From NCBI RefSeq assembly GCF_021602585.1, contig NZ_BQIP01000001.1, forward strand, positions 62,001 to 126,000: a DNA stretch of 64,000 nt. Reading direction: 5' to 3'. Below the pieces are notes generated by a model, which had not been told where the DNA came from, did no database searches, and was given only the letters and a program-made list of their open reading frames with translations. Of the stretch, positions 8,669 to 17,671 are shown piece by piece; within the stretch, counting starts at the first letter, position 1, and the number at the start of each line of letters is the position of its first letter. The position numbers and the translations under genes were made by a program. The stretch comes from Pseudomonas faucium (GTDB lineage Bacteria; Pseudomonadota; Gammaproteobacteria; Pseudomonadales; Pseudomonadaceae).

Positions 8669-9624
8669 GTGCCCAGGGCCAGGCGCTGAGCGTGCAGGTC
8701 AGCGGCCTGCGGCTGGAGGCCGAGGGCGTGGTCTCGCTGGAGCTGCGCGCCGCCGATGGCGCGCCCTTGCCGGCCTGGACGGCGGGGGCGCATATCGACC
8801 TGCTGCTGCCCAGTGGGCGGGTGCGCCAGTATTCGCTGTGCGGCGACCCGGCGCAGCGCCATGTGCTGCGCATTGCCGTGCTGCTCGAAGCCAACGGCCG
8901 GGGCGGTTCGAGCGAGGTGCACGGCGCCCTGCGCCTGGGCCAGCAGCTGGCCATTCGCGGCCCGCGCAACGCCTTTGCGCTGCAGGAGGGCGAGGCTTAC
9001 CTGTTCGTCGCCGGCGGCATCGGCATCACGCCGATCATGGCCATGGCCCAGGCGGCCCAGCGTGCCGGTGCCGATTGGCAGATGCTCTATGGCGGCCGCT
9101 CGCGGCGTTCGATGGCCTTCATCGACGAGCTGCAGGCCATGGGCGCAGGGCGGGTGGAGGTGCTGCCGATGGACGAGGTCGGGTTGCTTGACCTGGACGC
9201 GGTGGTGGCCGCTGCCCGGGCCGGGCGCCAGGTCTACTGCTGCGGCCCAGCGGCGCTGCTGGATGCGTTGACGGCGCGGTTTGCCGAGGCGGGTTTGCAG
9301 CAACGCCTGCACCTTGAGCGCTTCGCACCACTGCCGGCGCCGCTTGCGGCCGACGCCGAGGCGCTGACGGTGATCCTCGCCCGCAGCGGTGCGCAGGTAC
9401 AGGTGCCTGCGGGCTGCAGCATCATGGCAGCGTTGCGGGCAGCGGGGCATGAGGTGGCGTCTTCCTGCGAGCAGGGCGTGTGCGGCATGTGCGAGACACG
9501 GGTGCTGGACGGTGTGCCGGAGCACCGCGACCTGTTGCTCAGTGAGGCGGAGCGGGCGCGGGGGGAGGTGATGATGCTGTGTGTTTCGCGGGCGTTGACA
9601 CCGACGTTGACGCTGGATTTGTAG
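8665..9624 (+). CDS. VanB/PDR-type oxidoreductase (FMN, NAD, 2Fe-2S)
   Basis: The 319-residue protein has the phthalate dioxygenase reductase layout: a flavin-binding barrel (RQYSLCG near residues 52-58), a nucleotide-binding domain (GGIGITPI near 116-123), and a C-terminal plant-type ferredoxin with C-x4-C-x2-C (SCEQGVCGMC) and a final cysteine in MLCVSR. It should carry electrons from NAD(P)H to the Rieske oxygenase encoded just before. The start is the GTG at 8665, which overlaps the preceding stop (GTGA), indicating translational coupling. Confidence 0.9.
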   Translation: MSAQGQALSVQVSGLRLEAEGVVSLELRAADGAPLPAWTAGAHIDLLLPSGRVRQYSLCGDPAQRHVLRIAVLLEANGRGGSSEVHGALRLGQQLAIRGPRNAFALQEGEAYLFVAGGIGITPIMAMAQAAQRAGADWQMLYGGRSRRSMAFIDELQAMGAGRVEVLPMDEVGLLDLDAVVAAARAGRQVYCCGPAALLDALTARFAEAGLQQRLHLERFAPLPAPLAADAEALTVILARSGAQVQVPAGCSIMAALRAAGHEVASSCEQGVCGMCETRVLDGVPEHRDLLLSEAERARGEVMMLCVSRALTPTLTLDL

Positions 9625-9666
9625 GGTGGTTGGAGTGTAGGTCGATGGTGAGAGGGTGGATGTGAA

Positions 9667-9687
9667 ATCGCGCGGGCGGCGCGCGAT
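9667..9687. terminator. GC-rich hairpin after the reductase gene
   Basis: ATCGCGCG at 9667-9674 pairs with CGCGCGAT at 9680-9687 across a 5-base loop. It lies between two convergent genes ending at 9624 and 9721. There is no clear T-run on either side, so its role as a terminator is likely only from its position. Confidence 0.4.
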
Positions 9688-9720
9688 CTCAATAACGCTA
9701 CTCCCCCAACGCCAGGCACC

Positions 9721-10104
9721 TTAACGGCGGTAGTAGTGATGATCGGCTTCATAGCGATGGCGCATGGCGCGCTCATGCTGGCGCTGCCAATCGCGGCGCC
9801 GTTCATAGTCGCGCCGTGCCTGCTCGCGGCGCCATTGCTCGCGGCGCCAGTTTTCCCGGCGCCAGTCGTCGCGATCGTGCCGGCGGCCGTCGTGCCAGTA
9901 ACGGTCGTCATGGGCCAGCAAGGTCGCCGGCTGCTCCACCGCCATGCTGGCCAGGTTCGGCCAGGGGTTCTCGTCGGCTCTCGCGGCAACGGCCTCGGTG
10001 GCCCGCGCAGGGGTCGAAACGTTCATCGGTGTTGCAGATGCCGAGCCCATTGCCGCGAACGCGAACAGGCCAACCAGCACTATCCGTGGGACATGGATTT
10101 TCAT
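9721..10104 (-). CDS. Small periplasmic protein rich in Arg, Trp and Asp
   Basis: A 127-residue protein with an N-terminal signal peptide (MKIHVPRIVLVGLFAFAAMG, likely cut after SASA). The second half repeats short units of DW/RR/EQ character (RDDWRREN, RREQ, RRDYERRRDW) and ends YEADHHYYRR. It is very basic and probably unstructured or helical in the periplasm. I do not recognise a named family. The ATG at 10104 is chosen; a TTG at 10116 lies too close to the AGAGG site to be used. Confidence 0.7.
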   Translation of the reverse strand: MKIHVPRIVLVGLFAFAAMGSASATPMNVSTPARATEAVAARADENPWPNLASMAVEQPATLLAHDDRYWHDGRRHDRDDWRRENWRREQWRREQARRDYERRRDWQRQHERAMRHRYEADHHYYRR

Positions 10105-10296
10105 GAGCGAAGACAACCTCTGCTGACTATGGGGCGTTAGGCCAAGGGCCTGTTCACATAGACCAGCAAAGCGGAAAAAGTTCTAGAAAACCGTAACTTA
10201 AATGCTCGCCCGGACATCACCCGGTGCTGGCCCGATGCAGTCATCGGCGGCCAGGGGCGTTATACTCCGCGCCCTTATCCAGGCCCCGGAGCGCTC

Positions 10297-10776
10297 ATGC
10301 GGCAGGTTCTTCTCATCGTCGATGTCCAGTCCACCTTCAGCCCGCCCGAATGGCTGGTCGATGGCATCCGGGCGTTGTCGGCGACCATTCCGACCATCGC
10401 CTCGATCGAGCTGCACGACGAACAGGCCACGCCCTTCCAGAAACAGCTCGGCTGGCACCCCGCGGCCCAGGACGAGAGCCTGGTCGAAGCCGACAGGGTG
10501 TTCGTCAAGCATGGCTACGGGCAGACCGCAGAAACCCTCGAACACCTGCGCCAGCTGGGCGCGCAGCGGGTACTGGTGTGTGGCCTGCAGACCGAAACCT
10601 GCGTGCTGGCCGCAGGCTTCGCCCTGTTCGATGCGGGGTTGATGCCGACCCTGATCACCGACCTCACCGTCGGCTCGTCGCTGGACCGCTCGGGGAAAAT
10701 GGGCATCGAGCTGTGGAAGCACCACTTCGGCAATGTCACCACCCGCGCCGAGATCCTTGCCGAACTGCAAGGCTGA
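10297..10776 (+). CDS. Isochorismatase-family cysteine hydrolase
   Basis: This is a compact 159-residue member of the isochorismatase-like hydrolases. The catalytic triad is visible as D9 (LIVDVQ), K71 (FVKHGYG) and C102 (TETCVLA). Family members hydrolyse amides such as nicotinamide or N-carbamoyl compounds. It converges with the LysR gene, whose stop is 3 bases beyond its own. No operon partner is evident, and the substrate is unknown. Confidence 0.82.
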   Translation: MRQVLLIVDVQSTFSPPEWLVDGIRALSATIPTIASIELHDEQATPFQKQLGWHPAAQDESLVEADRVFVKHGYGQTAETLEHLRQLGAQRVLVCGLQTETCVLAAGFALFDAGLMPTLITDLTVGSSLDRSGKMGIELWKHHFGNVTTRAEILAELQG

Positions 10777-10779
10777 CGA

Positions 10780-11733
10780 TCAGGCGGCACGGATGCTGCT
10801 CGCCTCGATATGCCGCCCCAGCTTGAGCGCCTGCTCCTGCAACACGCGCATCAGCTGCAGCGCCGCCTGCGACGGCGGCTCGAAGCGTGAGTGGACGAAG
10901 CTGATGTCGAAATGAATGTCCTCGGCCAAAGGCACCACCGCCAGGCCGCTGTCCTGGGCCACGAACTCGTCGATCAGGGTAACGCCCATGCCTTGCTTGA
11001 CCAGCGCCACGGCTTCGTTGGCATTGGTGAACGACAGCAGCGACTCGAGCTGCAGCCCTTGCCGCGCGATCGCCTCGGCCAGCAGCTGGCCGAACGGCAT
11101 GTCCGGGCGAAACAGCAGCAGGGCATGGCCCTGCAACTGGTGCAGGCTTAGCGTGGGCTGCTGCGCGAGCACATGTTCAGGAGGCATCACCGCCACCATG
11201 CGCCCGCGCATGAAGGGCTGCGAATGCAGGTGATCGTGAACCACCGGCAGGGCGGCGATCGCCAGGTCGACCTTCTTCGACAGGATCTGGTTGGGCATCT
11301 CGCCCATCAGCGTGGTCTGCCACTCGATGTGCAGCGCGGGCGACTCGCGCTTGAGCTGCGCCAGGCCCATGGGGATCACCACCGTCGACAACGAAGCGCT
11401 GCAGCACAGGCGCAGCTTGCGGTGGCTGCCGGCTGCCAGTGACAGCGCGCATTCATTGACCTGCAGCGCCGCCTGGTACACCCGCTCGACTTCGCGAAAC
11501 AGCACCTGCGCCTCCTCGGTGGGGACCAGGCGGTTGTTGATGCGCTCGAACAGGCGGTAGCTCAGCCGCCCCTCGATGTAGCCGATCAACTTGCTCACCG
11601 CCGGCTGCGAGACATACAGCAGCTTGGCGGCGGCGCTGATCGAGCCGGTCAGCATGACCGCGCGAAACACTTCCATGTGCCGCAGTTTGAACAGCATCGT
11701 GCTGGCGTCGGCGCCTGCTTTGCCGGGCTGCAT
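10780..11733 (-). CDS. LysR family transcriptional regulator
   Basis: The 317-residue protein has the LysR helix-turn-helix near residues 20-65 (RHMEVFRAVMLTGSISAAAK followed by LYVSQPAVSKLIGYIE) and a periplasmic-binding-protein-like effector domain. GGAGGT lies 7 bases upstream of the ATG at 11733, which fixes the start. It is divergent from the operon beginning at 11880, with about 146 bases between them, so it very probably regulates that operon. An inverted repeat CCAGG-N7-CCTGG at 11806-11822 is a candidate binding site. Confidence 0.88.
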   Translation of the reverse strand: MQPGKAGADASTMLFKLRHMEVFRAVMLTGSISAAAKLLYVSQPAVSKLIGYIEGRLSYRLFERINNRLVPTEEAQVLFREVERVYQAALQVNECALSLAAGSHRKLRLCCSASLSTVVIPMGLAQLKRESPALHIEWQTTLMGEMPNQILSKKVDLAIAALPVVHDHLHSQPFMRGRMVAVMPPEHVLAQQPTLSLHQLQGHALLLFRPDMPFGQLLAEAIARQGLQLESLLSFTNANEAVALVKQGMGVTLIDEFVAQDSGLAVVPLAEDIHFDISFVHSRFEPPSQAALQLMRVLQEQALKLGRHIEASSIRAA

Positions 11734-11805
11734 GGGTATTACCTCCGGTTATGGTCCTGGCCATCTGTGTATGAGCGTAATGCACGCCCCCGCAGTATCG
11801 TGAGC

Positions 11806-11822
11806 CCAGGTAAATCGCCTGG
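11806..11822. promoter_or_regulatory. Candidate LysR operator (CCAGG-N7-CCTGG)
   Basis: A perfect 5-base inverted repeat with a 7-base spacer lies in the divergent promoter region between the LysR gene and the operon at 11880. Its position and dyad symmetry fit a LysR recognition site; binding is inferred. Confidence 0.4.
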
Positions 11823-11879
11823 ATAGCGAACGATAACAAGATCTGCAGGCAAGCGCAGTGACGCTTGAAGGAGGCGCCC

Positions 11880-12707
11880 TTGAACATCTTTGATGAACCG
11901 AAGATCGATTGCCATAACCATTTGTTTGACCCTGCACGCTTTCCCTACCACCCGGATGCGCCCTATGCACCTACTGGCCAGGAGGTGGCGCCGCTCGAGC
12001 AGTTCAACCAGGTGATGGACGCCTACGGCGTACGCCACGCCTTGCTGGTGGGGCCCAACAGCGGCTACCACACCGACAACCGCTGCCTCCTCCATGCGCT
12101 GGCCAGCGGGGCGGGGCGCTTCAAGGGCGTGGCAGTGGTCGATCGCCACATCAGCCTGGAGCAACTGGCCGCGCTGCGTGAGCAAGGGGTGGTGGGCGTG
12201 GCGTTCAACCCGGCGATGCATGGTCTTTCCAGGTTGCAGGAGGCCGAGCCGCTGCTGGCCAGGCTGGCCGAACTGGGCCTGTTCGCGCAGATCCAGGTCT
12301 GCGATGACCAGCTGGTCGACTTGCAGGGCCTGATCACCCGCAGCCCGGTGCGCGTGCTGATCGACCACTGCGGGCGCCCGAACGCCGCCGCCGGCGTGCA
12401 GCAGGCGGGCTTTCAGGCCTTGCTCGGGCTGGCCCGGCTTGGCCGGGTCTACGTGAAACTCTCCGGCATGCAGAAGTTCGCCGCCGCCCATGCCCTGCAC
12501 GCGCAGAGCAGCGCCTACGTGCAGGCGCTGCTTGATGCCTTCGGCGCCGAGGCCTGTGTGTGGGGTTCGGACTGGCCGTTCATCCGCCAACCTGTGCGGG
12601 TCGACTACGGCCCGCTGCTGAAGCTGGCCGAGCGCCTGATGCCCGACGATCGGCTACGCCGCAAAGTCCTGTGGGACACGCCCAGGCGCCTGTTCGGCTT
12701 CGCCTGA
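11880..12707 (+). CDS. COG3618-type amidohydrolase / lactonase
   Basis: This 275-residue TIM-barrel hydrolase has the metal-binding HxH of the amidohydrolase superfamily near its N terminus (DCHNHLFDP), a later histidine in VLIDHCGRP, and the terminal GSDWPF aspartate motif. Relatives include 2-pyrone-4,6-dicarboxylate hydrolase and sugar lactonases. The start is read as TTG at 11880 because AAGGAGG ends 5 bases before it; an in-frame TTG at 11865 lies upstream of that site. It heads a four-gene operon with an MFS carrier, an SDR and a TIM-barrel protein, which suggests use of a sugar acid, lactone or similar hydroxy acid. Confidence 0.8.
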   Translation: MNIFDEPKIDCHNHLFDPARFPYHPDAPYAPTGQEVAPLEQFNQVMDAYGVRHALLVGPNSGYHTDNRCLLHALASGAGRFKGVAVVDRHISLEQLAALREQGVVGVAFNPAMHGLSRLQEAEPLLARLAELGLFAQIQVCDDQLVDLQGLITRSPVRVLIDHCGRPNAAAGVQQAGFQALLGLARLGRVYVKLSGMQKFAAAHALHAQSSAYVQALLDAFGAEACVWGSDWPFIRQPVRVDYGPLLKLAERLMPDDRLRRKVLWDTPRRLFGFA

Positions 12708-12749
12708 CCTGCGCGCATTTGCCATTCCAATAACAACAGAGCATTTGTC

Positions 12750-14099
12750 ATGACTGTCGAACAGCACCTTGGCCAAGGCGTGCTAGACACGCCCGCACGC
12801 CTGCAACAAAGGACCCGCACCCGCTTCATGATCCTGGCGTTGATCTCCGGCGGCACCATGATCAACTACCTGGACCGCAGCGTGATGGGCATCGCAGCCC
12901 CCAGCATCAGCGCCGACCTGGGTTTGAACGCGGCGTTGATGGGGGTGATCTTCTCGGCGTTCTCCTGGACCTACGCCGCCGCGCAGATACCCGGCGGCAT
13001 CCTCATCGACCGCCTCGGCACCAAGTTCACCTACTGGCTGGCGCTGACCCTGTGGTCGTTGTTCACCGGCCTGCAAGGCCTGGCCCAGGGCTTCTTGTCG
13101 CTGCTGGGCATGCGCTTTCTGGTGGGCGTGACCGAAGCGCCGTGCTTCCCCACCAACAGCCGCGTGGTGGCGACCTGGTTCCCGCAGAGCGAGCGGGCCC
13201 GGGCCACGGGCATCTACACCTTTGCCGAGTACACGGGCCTGGCGTTTCTCACGCCCTTGCTGTTCTGGCTGCTGCACGCCTACGGCTGGCGCTTTCTGCT
13301 GATGGCGGTGGGCCTTCTGGGGGTGCTGTATGGCCTTGTGTGGTGGCGCAAGTACCACGAGCCGCATCAATCCACCTCTGCCAACCGCGCCGAGCTCGAC
13401 TACATCGCCGCCGGCGGTGGGGTGGTCGATGGCGGGCAGAAGGCCACGGTGTTTCGCTGGTCGCAGATCCCGGCGCTGCTCAGGCACCGCAACATGCTGG
13501 GCATCTGCCTGGGGCAGTTCGCCTGCAACTCGACCAACGTGTTCTTCCTGACCTGGTTCCCCACCTACCTGGTCACCGAGCGGCACATGCCCTGGCTCAA
13601 GGTCGGCTGGGTCGCGGTACTGCCTTTCATCGCCGCGTCCCTGGGTACCCTGGCCGGCGGCTGGCTGTCGGACGCCTTGCTGCGCCGTGGCTACTCGCTG
13701 AACCTGGCGCGCAAGCTGCCGGTGATCGCCGGCCTGCTGAGCGCTTCGGTGATCGTGCTGGCCAACTACGTGCAGTCCGATGCCTGGGTGATCGCCATCC
13801 TCTGTGTCGCCTATTTTGCCCAGGGCATGTCGGCGCTGGCCTGGATGATCGTTTCCGATATCGCCCCCAAGGGGCTGCTGGGCCTCAGTGGCGGGCTGTT
13901 CAACCTGTTCGCCAACGCCGCCGGCATCGTCACCCCGCTGACCATCGGCCTGATCGTCAGCGCCACGGGTTCGTTCGTCTGGGCCCTGGCCTTCGTGGCC
14001 ACCATCACGGCGCTGGGTGCGCTGTGCTACCTGTTCATGGTGCGCGACCTGCGTCGCCTGCCGGATCTCCCCTGTGTCGAAAATGGAGCAAGACAATGA
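12750..14099 (+). CDS. MFS transporter, anion:cation symporter-like
   Basis: A 449-residue protein with about twelve membrane segments. The early segment TMINYLDRSVMGIAAP resembles the conserved start of the anion:cation symporter branch of the MFS (sugar-acid and aromatic-acid carriers), and an RxxxGxxxxxxE-type loop is visible near FLVGVTEAPCFP. It is the second gene of the LysR-linked operon and overlaps the SDR gene by 4 bases (ATGA). It most likely imports the acid that the operon degrades. Confidence 0.85.
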   Translation: MTVEQHLGQGVLDTPARLQQRTRTRFMILALISGGTMINYLDRSVMGIAAPSISADLGLNAALMGVIFSAFSWTYAAAQIPGGILIDRLGTKFTYWLALTLWSLFTGLQGLAQGFLSLLGMRFLVGVTEAPCFPTNSRVVATWFPQSERARATGIYTFAEYTGLAFLTPLLFWLLHAYGWRFLLMAVGLLGVLYGLVWWRKYHEPHQSTSANRAELDYIAAGGGVVDGGQKATVFRWSQIPALLRHRNMLGICLGQFACNSTNVFFLTWFPTYLVTERHMPWLKVGWVAVLPFIAASLGTLAGGWLSDALLRRGYSLNLARKLPVIAGLLSASVIVLANYVQSDAWVIAILCVAYFAQGMSALAWMIVSDIAPKGLLGLSGGLFNLFANAAGIVTPLTIGLIVSATGSFVWALAFVATITALGALCYLFMVRDLRRLPDLPCVENGARQ

Positions 14100-14836
14100 G
14101 CCAAACCCTGCAAGGGCAAACTGCAATCGTCACCGGCGGCATGCGCGGCATCGGCCTGGCCATCGCCCAGCGGCTGCACAGCGCAGGCGCCCAGGTGGTG
14201 ATCTGGGACCTGGCGGTCGATGGCTGGGACAGCACTGCCAATGGCTTCGAGCCGGTGCTGCGCCAGGCGCTGGACGTGGCCTCGCTGGCCTCGGTGCAGG
14301 CGGCGTTCGCCCAGGTGCTGGAGCGCCTGGGGCAGGTCGAGATCCTGGTCAACAATGCCGGCATCAACGGCCCGGTGCTGCCGTGCTGGGAGTACCCGCC
14401 TGAGGCCTGGGACAAGGTCATCGCCGTTGACCTGAACAGCGTCTTCTACTGCTGCCGCACAGCGATCGCGCACATGCGCGAGCGCGGTTTCGGGCGCATC
14501 GTCAACATCGCTTCGATGGCGGGCAAGGACGGGGTGCAGTACATCTCGGGATACTCCGCGGCCAAGGCCGGGGTCATCGCCTTCACCAAGGCGGCAGCCA
14601 AGGAGCTGGCGCAGGACGGCGTGCTGCTCAACTGCATCGCCCCGGCCATGGTCGAAACCCCGCTGATGGCCGAGATGACCGCAGAGCACATCGCCGCCAG
14701 CAAGGCCAAGATCCCCATGGGGCGGTTTCTCAAGGCCGAAGAGATCGCCAACATGGTGGCCTGGGTCGCCGGGCCGGAATGCAGCTTCACCACCGGCTTC
14801 GTGTTCGACCTCAGCGGCGGCAGGGCGACCTATTGA
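14096..14836 (+). CDS. Short-chain dehydrogenase/reductase
   Basis: A 246-residue classical SDR with TGGMRGIG at residues 13-20, NNAG at 86-89, and active-site residues S140, Y153 and K157 (YSAAK). The family oxidises sugar acids, hydroxy acids or 3-oxoacyl substrates with NAD(P). It is coupled to the carrier gene upstream by an ATGA overlap and to the next gene by a TTGA overlap. It is likely the redox step of the pathway. Confidence 0.87.
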   Translation: MSQTLQGQTAIVTGGMRGIGLAIAQRLHSAGAQVVIWDLAVDGWDSTANGFEPVLRQALDVASLASVQAAFAQVLERLGQVEILVNNAGINGPVLPCWEYPPEAWDKVIAVDLNSVFYCCRTAIAHMRERGFGRIVNIASMAGKDGVQYISGYSAAKAGVIAFTKAAAKELAQDGVLLNCIAPAMVETPLMAEMTAEHIAASKAKIPMGRFLKAEEIANMVAWVAGPECSFTTGFVFDLSGGRATY

Positions 14837-15636
14837 GAACCCTGGCGGTAGCGCACCTGACGGCCTTGGACCTGGCCCCCGCGGCGCTGGTGCGCGAGGC
14901 CGGCCGGGCAGGCTTTGGCGCCGTCGGGCTGCGCCTGCACCCGGTACAACCGGGGGCGCAGGCTTACCCGCTGGTGCCGGGCAGCCAGGCGCTGGGGGAG
15001 CTCAAACGGGTGATGGCGGGCGAGGGCGTGCGGGTTGCCGATATCGAATTCGTTGCGCTGACACCCGAGGTGCGGGTTGCCGAGCTCCACCCCTTGCTCG
15101 CTGCGGGTGCCGAGCTTGGCGCGCAGAGCCTCACGGTGTCCGGGGACGACCCGGATGATGCGCGGCTGACCCAGCATTTCGCGGCGTTGTGCGAGCTGGC
15201 CCGTGGCTACGGGCTGCGTGTGGACCTCGAGTTCATGCGCTGGCGGCCGGTGGCCACGCTGCAGCACGCGGCGGGCGTGGTAACTGCAGCCGGGCAGGGC
15301 AACGCAGGTGTGTTGCTCGATGCCTTGCACCTGTTTCGTTCAGGGGGTGGGGTGGCAGACATTGCCCAGGTGCCTGCGGGTTACCTGCGCAGCGTGCAAC
15401 TGTGCGATGCGCCGTGGCAGGCGCCGATGGATGCGCTGATCATCGAGGAGGCCCGGGAGGAGCGGTTGTTGCCGGGGCACGGGCAACTGCCATTGGCCGC
15501 GTTGCTGGCGGCGTTGCCAGCGCAGGTGCAGATCAGTGTCGAAACGCCCTCGCGGGGGCGTGCTGATCACCAGCGCCTGCGCCAGGCACATGATGCCACC
15601 TGTGCCTGGCTGTTTGATCGCGCCCTTAAGGGTTGA
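14833..15636 (+). CDS. TIM-barrel sugar isomerase/epimerase-like protein
   Basis: The 267-residue product has the alternating pattern of an AP endonuclease 2-like TIM barrel (xylose isomerase-like), with conserved acidic residues in DLEFM and ISVETPSRG and a VLLDALH segment. The start is a TTG at 14833 that overlaps the SDR stop (TTGA), so translation is coupled. It ends in an 11-base tail-to-tail overlap with the gene at 15626. It probably isomerises or dehydrates an intermediate of the sugar-acid-like pathway; the exact reaction is not evident. Confidence 0.75.
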   Translation: MRTLAVAHLTALDLAPAALVREAGRAGFGAVGLRLHPVQPGAQAYPLVPGSQALGELKRVMAGEGVRVADIEFVALTPEVRVAELHPLLAAGAELGAQSLTVSGDDPDDARLTQHFAALCELARGYGLRVDLEFMRWRPVATLQHAAGVVTAAGQGNAGVLLDALHLFRSGGGVADIAQVPAGYLRSVQLCDAPWQAPMDALIIEEAREERLLPGHGQLPLAALLAALPAQVQISVETPSRGRADHQRLRQAHDATCAWLFDRALKG

Positions 15637-16099
15637 CCTGGTAGCCACGCCCCTGCAGGCAGCCGCTGTTGGCACTGGCGTATGCCGAGCTCTGTGCCTG
15701 GCCCTGGTCGCGCCGGTCCTGGCGGCGCTCCTGGCGCTGGCGCGCGCCGCCGACCACGGCCCCGGCGGCGGCTACTTCGCCGGCGCGGTTCTGGCGATAC
15801 TGCTGCTTGGCATCGTCGCTGGCGCGATCGTAGATCGCTTCGTGCTGGTTGCCGCGCACCTGCGCACCTACAGCGCCCGCCGCAGCGCCCGCGGCCGCGC
15901 CTTTGACCCGGCCACCAACATGCGGGCTGGTGCTGCCGCCGGCACTGTTGGCGGCATTGCTGGCCACGGTGTTGCAATCATTGATATCGAGCTGCATCTG
16001 CTGGCTGCTCTGGCCCTTGAGCGGTACCACCGACTGGGCCTGGACTGCCGGCGCTGCCAAAAGCAGCACCAGCAGGTAACGCCACGAGCGCGCATGCAT
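15626..16099 (-). CDS. Periplasmic glycine-zipper protein
   Basis: A 157-residue protein with a signal peptide (MHARSWRYLLVLLLAAPAVQ then AQS). Two Ala/Gly-rich glycine-zipper stretches (GAAAGAAAGAVGAQVRG and VAAAGAVVGGARQRQ) flank a YDRASDDAKQQYRQN segment. The pattern resembles small Pseudomonas envelope proteins of unknown role. GGAGGT lies 6 bases upstream of the ATG at 16099. Two cysteines (NDCNT and SGCLQ) could form a disulfide in the periplasm. Confidence 0.75.
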   Translation of the reverse strand: MHARSWRYLLVLLLAAPAVQAQSVVPLKGQSSQQMQLDINDCNTVASNAANSAGGSTSPHVGGRVKGAAAGAAAGAVGAQVRGNQHEAIYDRASDDAKQQYRQNRAGEVAAAGAVVGGARQRQERRQDRRDQGQAQSSAYASANSGCLQGRGYQVNP

Positions 16100-16145
16100 G
16101 GCACACCTCCACTGGATAGAAACCGCATCACTCAGAATAGTTGGG

Positions 16146-17669
16146 TCACGGGGTAGCTGCCGAACGCAGCGGCACTTCGCGCAGCAGCCAGGACAGCGCG
16201 AACGCCACGCTGGTAACAACCGCTGCCACCAGGAACACCCCATGCATCGCCCCGGAAAACGCCTGCAGGTAGGCCTGCTGCAGCGGCGCGGCCAGTGCGT
16301 GCACGGCCGTGGGCGACAGGCTCGCGGGGCCGCCGGGGGTGGCGGCGAAATCGCCGGACAGGCTGTTGAGCAGCGAATGGGAGAACAGCGCGCCGAACAC
16401 CGACACGCCGACCGAGCCGCCAATCGAGCGGAACAGGGTCGCGCCCGAGGTGGCCACGCCCATGTGGCGCCGTTCCACGCTGTTCTGCACCGCCAGGATC
16501 AGCACCTGCATGACCATGCCCAGGCCTGCGCCCAACAGGCCCATGTACAGGTTCAACAGCAGCTTTGGCGTGTCCAGCTCGAGCCGGCTCAACAGCCCCA
16601 GGGCAATCACCTGCAGCAAGGTGCCGACGATCGGGAAGATCCGGTAGCGCCCCCAGCGGCTGATCAGCCGCCCGGTAATGGCCGACACCACCAGCAGGCC
16701 GCCCATCAACGGCAGCATCTGCAAGCCGGCACTGGTTGGCGTGGCGCCCTTGACCACCTGCATGTACAGCGGCAGGAAGGTCACCGAACCGAACAGCGAC
16801 ACCCCGACGATCAGGCCGATCAGCCCGGCCAGCACGAAGGTGCGGTGGCGGAACAGGTGCAGCGGCATGATCGGCTCGGCGGCGCGGCGTTGCTCGAAGA
16901 TGAAGCCGACCAGGCCGATGACCGCGAACAGCGCCAGGCACAGGATGTCCAGCGACGCCCAGGGCACCAGGCTGCCGCCAAGGCTGGTGATCAGCACCAG
17001 CGAGCCCAGGGTCACGGTGAGGAAGAACGCGCCGATGTAGTCCACCACGTGCTTGACCGGCGCCACATGCGGGCGGAACACGCCGCCGATGACCAGCACC
17101 GCCAGCAGGCCCAGCGGCAGGTTGATGAAGAAGATCCAGTGCCACGACAGGTGCTCGACCAGAAAACCGCCAATCAGCGGCCCGACCACGGTCGCCAGGC
17201 CGAACACACCGCCGAACAGGCCCTGGTAGCGGCCACGCTCGGCGGGCGGGATGACATCGCCGATGGCGGCCATCGCCACCACCATCAGGCCGCCACCACC
17301 CAGCCCCTGCAAGGCGCGGAACAGGATCAGCTGGGTCATGTCCTGGGCCAGGCCGCAGAGGGCCGAGCCGAGCAGGAACAGGGCAATGGCGATCTGCAGC
17401 ACGCGCTTGCGCCCATACAGGTCGCCGAACTTGCCATACAGCGGCACCACCACGGTCGAGGCCAGCAGGTAGGCGGTGACCACCCAGGACAGCCAGCGCA
17501 GGCCGCCCAGGTCGCTGACGATGGTCGGCAGGGCGGTGGAGACGATGGTCTGGTCGAGGGCGGCGAGGAACATCACCAGCATCAAGGCGCCGAGCAGCCA
17601 GGGGAGGGAAGCCTTGGGCGCGTCGGCGGCGAGGGGTGGCATCTCGGATTGGGAGGCGGGTGCGTTCAT
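16146..17669 (-). CDS. DHA2-type MFS multidrug efflux transporter (14 segments)
   Basis: This 507-residue protein has the 14-segment DHA2 layout. Motif D1 (LDQTIVSTALPTIVSDLG), motif A (GKFGDLYGRKRVL) and motif C (GLATVVGPLIGGFL) of the drug:H+ antiporters are visible. It should export hydrophobic compounds using the proton gradient. It follows a TetR gene whose stop overlaps a possible GTG start at 17675; the ATG at 17669 is chosen here but the choice is open. The TetR protein probably represses this operon. Confidence 0.87.
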   Translation of the reverse strand: MNAPASQSEMPPLAADAPKASLPWLLGALMLVMFLAALDQTIVSTALPTIVSDLGGLRWLSWVVTAYLLASTVVVPLYGKFGDLYGRKRVLQIAIALFLLGSALCGLAQDMTQLILFRALQGLGGGGLMVVAMAAIGDVIPPAERGRYQGLFGGVFGLATVVGPLIGGFLVEHLSWHWIFFINLPLGLLAVLVIGGVFRPHVAPVKHVVDYIGAFFLTVTLGSLVLITSLGGSLVPWASLDILCLALFAVIGLVGFIFEQRRAAEPIMPLHLFRHRTFVLAGLIGLIVGVSLFGSVTFLPLYMQVVKGATPTSAGLQMLPLMGGLLVVSAITGRLISRWGRYRIFPIVGTLLQVIALGLLSRLELDTPKLLLNLYMGLLGAGLGMVMQVLILAVQNSVERRHMGVATSGATLFRSIGGSVGVSVFGALFSHSLLNSLSGDFAATPGGPASLSPTAVHALAAPLQQAYLQAFSGAMHGVFLVAAVVTSVAFALSWLLREVPLRSAATP

Positions 17670-17671
17670 GT

